A stretch of 64,000 bases of DNA from an uncultured Acidobacteriota bacterium (GTDB lineage Bacteria > Acidobacteriota > Blastocatellia > Pyrinomonadales > Pyrinomonadaceae): positions 186,001 through 250,000 of the forward strand of contig CALMAH010000014.1 of NCBI GenBank assembly GCA_937859595.1. The letters are read 5' to 3'. The first letter of the stretch is position 1, and the number at the start of each line of letters is the position of its first letter. Position numbers and translations under genes: made by a program. Of the stretch, positions 61,071 through 64,000 are shown in pieces. A model generated the notes under the pieces. The model did no database searches, was not told the DNA's origin, and saw only the letters and a program-made list of their open reading frames with translations.

Positions 61071-63567
61071 TCAGCCCGAGATCCTGCGAACCGGCCTTTC
61101 CGCAGCCGAGGTAGCGGTGCGCCTTGAGAAATACGGTCCGAACTCGGTTCCCGAAAAGCCTCCGAAAAGCCTTTTCCGCCGCTTTATCGAACAATTCCAG
61201 AGCCCGCTAATCTACATATTGCTGATCGCCTTGTTCGTCGATCTGTTGATCTGGTTTTTTGAGGGGGCATCGGGCGTTCCGATCGAATCGGCAGCGATCG
61301 CGCTGATCCTGTTAATGAATTCCGGGCTCGGAATGTACCAGGAGGGAAAATCGGAAGCCGCGCTCGCAAGGCTAAAGGCGATGGCAGCCCCGCTGGCGTG
61401 GGTGCTGCGCGACGGGCATTTTGAGCATATACCAACGGCAGGAATTGTCCCCGGCGACATTGTTCGAATGGAAGCGGGAGACAGGGTTCCAGCCGACGCC
61501 GAGATACGAAGCCCCGAAGGTGCTCTTGTCGACGAATCGATACTAACCGGCGAATCGGTGCCGGTCGAAAAGCTAAGCTCTGACGAGTTGTTCAGCGGCA
61601 CGCTGCTAATGAGGGGAAAGGTCTTTGCCGAGGTAACAAAGACCGGCCCCAAGAGCACTATGGGCAGGCTGGCGGTCATGATCGGCGAGATCGAGACCGG
61701 CAAGACGCCGCTGGAGCTGCGGCTTAGCGTGTTTGCCAATCAGATCGCAAAGGTGATCCTGGCCCTGGCAATACTCATCCTCGTGGGCGGATTGCTGATC
61801 GAAGGAACGGACAGGCTGGGGCACGTTCTGATCTTTGCCGTGGCCCTGGCGGTAGCCGCCATACCCGAAGGCCTGCCGGCGGTTCTAACACTAACGCTCG
61901 CGCTCGGCGTCGAGCGAATGGCAAAACGAAAGGCCGTGGTGCGGCGGTTAAGTGCGGTAGAGGCACTTGGTTCGGTCACGGTAATTACAACGGACAAAAC
62001 CGGTACGCTGACGGAAAATAAGATGTTCGTCCGGGGGCTGGACGTAGAGGACGAGGCTCGTGCTGTGAGGGCAATGGTGCTGGCAAACGATGCGGACGAA
62101 AGCGGCGAGATCGGAGACCCGCTTGAGCTAGCCTTGCTGGAATACGCCGAGAAGGCGGGTATCGACCTGAACGAACTGCGCTCCGAGTCTGAGCGGATAA
62201 GCACACTGCCTTTTGACAGTTCGTACAAATTCATGCGGGTCACGGTGTCGGAAGAAGGAAAACAGGTCAGCTATCTGAAAGGTGCACCGGAGGTACTGCT
62301 CGAACGGAGTGAGCTTGGCGAGAGTGAAAAAGGCGGGTGGCAGAGGCGGATAGAAGAACACGCAACGGAGGGCTTTCGTGTTCTGGCCGTCGGCGCTCGT
62401 AACGGTGAAGGCGACGATGCGATCGAGTTTCTCGGTTTGATCAAACTGTGGGACCCGCCCAGGCCGGAGGTGCCGGACGCGATAAGGGAAGCCCGTGAAG
62501 CCGGAATCAGGGTGATAATGGCGACGGGCGATCATCCGGAGACCGCAAAGGCGATCGCCGGAGAGATAGGCATTCCGGTCGGCGGAGTCCTTACCGGCAG
62601 CGATGTCGGCTCAATGAGCGACGAGGAGCTTTCGGCGGCTCTTGAAAACACGACGATATTTGCCCGAGTCAACCCGGAACATAAACTGAGGCTGGTCGAG
62701 ACGCTGAGATCAAACGGTGAGGTGGTCGCGATGACGGGCGACGGAGTAAACGATGCTCCGGCCCTGAAGCGTTCGGACGTTGGGGTTGCGATGGGACAGC
62801 GCGGAAGCGACGTCTCGCGCGAAGTGGCGGACCTTGTCTTGATGGACGACAATTTCGCAACTATCGTAGCGGCGATCGAGGAAGGCCGCAGCATCTACGA
62901 CAACATACAGAAATTCATCAGATTTCTGTTCTCCACCAATCTTGCTTTAGTTTTGCTTGTGGTTGGCGGTGCGTTCGGCTCGTTCTGGCTTGGGTTGACG
63001 GATGAGTTCGGCGGACTGCTGCTTCCGCTAACTGCGGTTCAATTGCTTTGGATAAACATCATTGCGGACGGCCCGCCGGCACTTGCGCTCGGGCTTGACC
63101 GGAACCCGGGCGTGATGAGGCAAATGCCGCGCGACCCGGAAGAACCGCTGCTCGACCGGCCGTCGATACGCTTTATTCTTTCAACAGGATTCTTCAAGGC
63201 CCTTATGGGCGGAGTCTTGCTTGTATTTCTTCCGCGGCTGGGTTACAGCCTTTTGGCGACGCGGACGGGAGTCTTTCTCTTTGAATCGATCGTTCAATTG
63301 GTAATGGCATATCCCTCAAGAAAGATCTCAGTGGTGCCAAGGTCAAATATCTTGCTGCATTTTGCTGTCATCCTCGGCACGGCATTGCAGATAGCAACGA
63401 TCTATCTGACCCCGTTGCGGACACTTCTGGGCCTCGAAAGCCTCGATATACGGGCAATGGCTCTGATTTTCGGCGCGATCCTGATAACTTGGGCCGCCGC
63501 GGAAACCTATCTTGCGTTCGACAGAACATATTGGGGCAATCCGCGAAGGCGTGTAAATTCGACCTGA
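61057..63567 (+). CDS. P2-type cation-transporting ATPase (Ca2+-like)
   Basis: The 836-residue protein has an N-terminal cation-ATPase domain, the A-domain TGESVPVEK, M4 AIPEGLPAVLTLTLALG, the phosphorylation motif DKTGTLTEN and the hinge MTGDGVNDAPALKRSDVGVAMG. M6 WINIIADGPPALALG keeps Asn and Asp at the SERCA site II positions, but the M5 Glu of SERCA site I (STNLALVL) is replaced by Leu. A one-Ca2+ or other cation pump is therefore likely. It overlaps the upstream gene by 14 bases. Confidence 0.88.
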   Translation: MGKNDQPEILRTGLSAAEVAVRLEKYGPNSVPEKPPKSLFRRFIEQFQSPLIYILLIALFVDLLIWFFEGASGVPIESAAIALILLMNSGLGMYQEGKSEAALARLKAMAAPLAWVLRDGHFEHIPTAGIVPGDIVRMEAGDRVPADAEIRSPEGALVDESILTGESVPVEKLSSDELFSGTLLMRGKVFAEVTKTGPKSTMGRLAVMIGEIETGKTPLELRLSVFANQIAKVILALAILILVGGLLIEGTDRLGHVLIFAVALAVAAIPEGLPAVLTLTLALGVERMAKRKAVVRRLSAVEALGSVTVITTDKTGTLTENKMFVRGLDVEDEARAVRAMVLANDADESGEIGDPLELALLEYAEKAGIDLNELRSESERISTLPFDSSYKFMRVTVSEEGKQVSYLKGAPEVLLERSELGESEKGGWQRRIEEHATEGFRVLAVGARNGEGDDAIEFLGLIKLWDPPRPEVPDAIREAREAGIRVIMATGDHPETAKAIAGEIGIPVGGVLTGSDVGSMSDEELSAALENTTIFARVNPEHKLRLVETLRSNGEVVAMTGDGVNDAPALKRSDVGVAMGQRGSDVSREVADLVLMDDNFATIVAAIEEGRSIYDNIQKFIRFLFSTNLALVLLVVGGAFGSFWLGLTDEFGGLLLPLTAVQLLWINIIADGPPALALGLDRNPGVMRQMPRDPEEPLLDRPSIRFILSTGFFKALMGGVLLVFLPRLGYSLLATRTGVFLFESIVQLVMAYPSRKISVVPRSNILLHFAVILGTALQIATIYLTPLRTLLGLESLDIRAMALIFGAILITWAAAETYLAFDRTYWGNPRRRVNST

Positions 63568-63586
63568 GACGGTCCGGCAAAAAGTT

Positions 63587-64000
63587 ATGAATGTTGAGCA
63601 GATAATGTCTAAACCGGTGATCAAGATCTCCGAGGACGCGTCCTTGCAAGAGGCAGCGACGTTGATGCTGGAAAACGGGATCGGTTGTCTTCCGGTTGTT
63701 GGCGTCCGCGGTAAGATCGTCGGGGTGGTAACCGAGTCAAGTTTTACGGCGAAGGAAAAGGGCGTCCCTTTTTCGACGTTCAGGGCCCCGCAGCTGTTCG
63801 GCCGATGGCTATCTGAAGCGGGTGTGGAGAAGATCTATGCGGAAGCCCGAACGACCCGCGTCGGCGATGTGATGTCGGCACCGGCAGTCACGGTAGAAGA
63901 ACATGAGTCAATAAACCGAGCAGTTGAGCTTATGCTTGAGCACGACATAAACCGCATTCCGGTGGTAAAGGACGGGGAGCCGGTCGGGGTCGTTGCCCGG
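63587..64000 (+). CDS. CBS-domain-pair protein, 3' end cut by window
   Basis: An open frame of 138 codons from ATG 63587 runs off the right edge. It begins MNVEQIMSKPVIKISEDASLQ, then IGCLPVVGVRGKIVGVVTESSF, and a second CBS half starts at VGDVMSAPAVTVEEHESI with INRIPVVKDGEPVGVVAR at the edge. CBS pairs bind adenosine nucleotides and often regulate partner domains. It starts 19 bases after the ATPase stop, probably in one operon with the Usp, dehydrogenase and ATPase genes. Confidence 0.85.
   Translation, partial: MNVEQIMSKPVIKISEDASLQEAATLMLENGIGCLPVVGVRGKIVGVVTESSFTAKEKGVPFSTFRAPQLFGRWLSEAGVEKIYAEARTTRVGDVMSAPAVTVEEHESINRAVELMLEHDINRIPVVKDGEPVGVVAR

Noticed and set aside
1..64000. CRISPR array, tRNA, rRNA or complete insertion sequence
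   Set aside because: No regularly spaced repeats, cloverleaf-like sequences, rRNA segments or transposase genes were recognised on reading both strands.

Overview
The window looks like a chromosomal segment of an Acidobacteriota bacterium, possibly of the Blastocatellia/Pyrinomonadales type. That placement is an inference from gene style: moderate-to-high GC, an Oar-like TonB-dependent receptor with an N-terminal carboxypeptidase-regulatory domain, a winged-helix/transmembrane/WD40-like (PD40) protein, an YCF48-like propeller and a galactose-oxidase-like protein with appended FN3 and carboxypeptidase-regulatory domains. No rRNA or tRNA gene and no CRISPR array was recognised.

Region 1 (1-13.7 kb) is mostly housekeeping. 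It holds queuosine precursor genes (queE, and the start of queC running off the left edge) with a class A beta-lactamase between them, then an Xaa-Pro aminopeptidase, two small membrane proteins, a secreted copper-radical-oxidase-like protein, NAD-type isocitrate dehydrogenase divergent from a glycine-oxidase-type flavoenzyme, a run of thioredoxin-like protein, methyltransferase and GDPD genes, and cystathionine beta-synthase.

Region 2 (13.7-40.8 kb, all plus strand) is a 27-kb type VI secretion locus. The order is: a membrane-anchored hypothetical, three tandem FHA-TM proteins with lytic-transglycosylase-like C-termini, a YkgJ-like metal-binding protein, tssK, tssL, tssM, tagJ/impE, tssA, tssB, tssC, hcp, tssE, tssF, tssG, tssH(clpV), an unknown gene, vgrG with a C-terminal zinc-metallopeptidase-like domain, a small candidate immunity protein and a PAAR tip protein. 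TssJ, PpkA and PppA were not found. hcp is preceded by a structured leader and followed by an intrinsic-terminator-like hairpin, which could set its expression apart from the rest of the operon.

Region 3 (40.9-58.9 kb) is bounded by two inverted copies of a ~298-bp dispersed repeat. It contains a frameshifted YCF48-like gene, an exported alpha/beta hydrolase, a TIGR01777-type epimerase, serA, lpdA, a large TonB-dependent receptor followed by an apparently exported inorganic pyrophosphatase, a rhodanese, a secreted protein/lipoprotein pair, the winged-helix/PD40 protein with a three-repeat 11-bp-phased upstream motif, a methyltransferase and fumC.

Region 4 (59.1 kb to the right edge) is a tight plus-strand run of a tandem UspA protein, an LDH-family dehydrogenase with an unusual specificity residue, a P2-type cation ATPase and a CBS-domain protein cut by the window edge.
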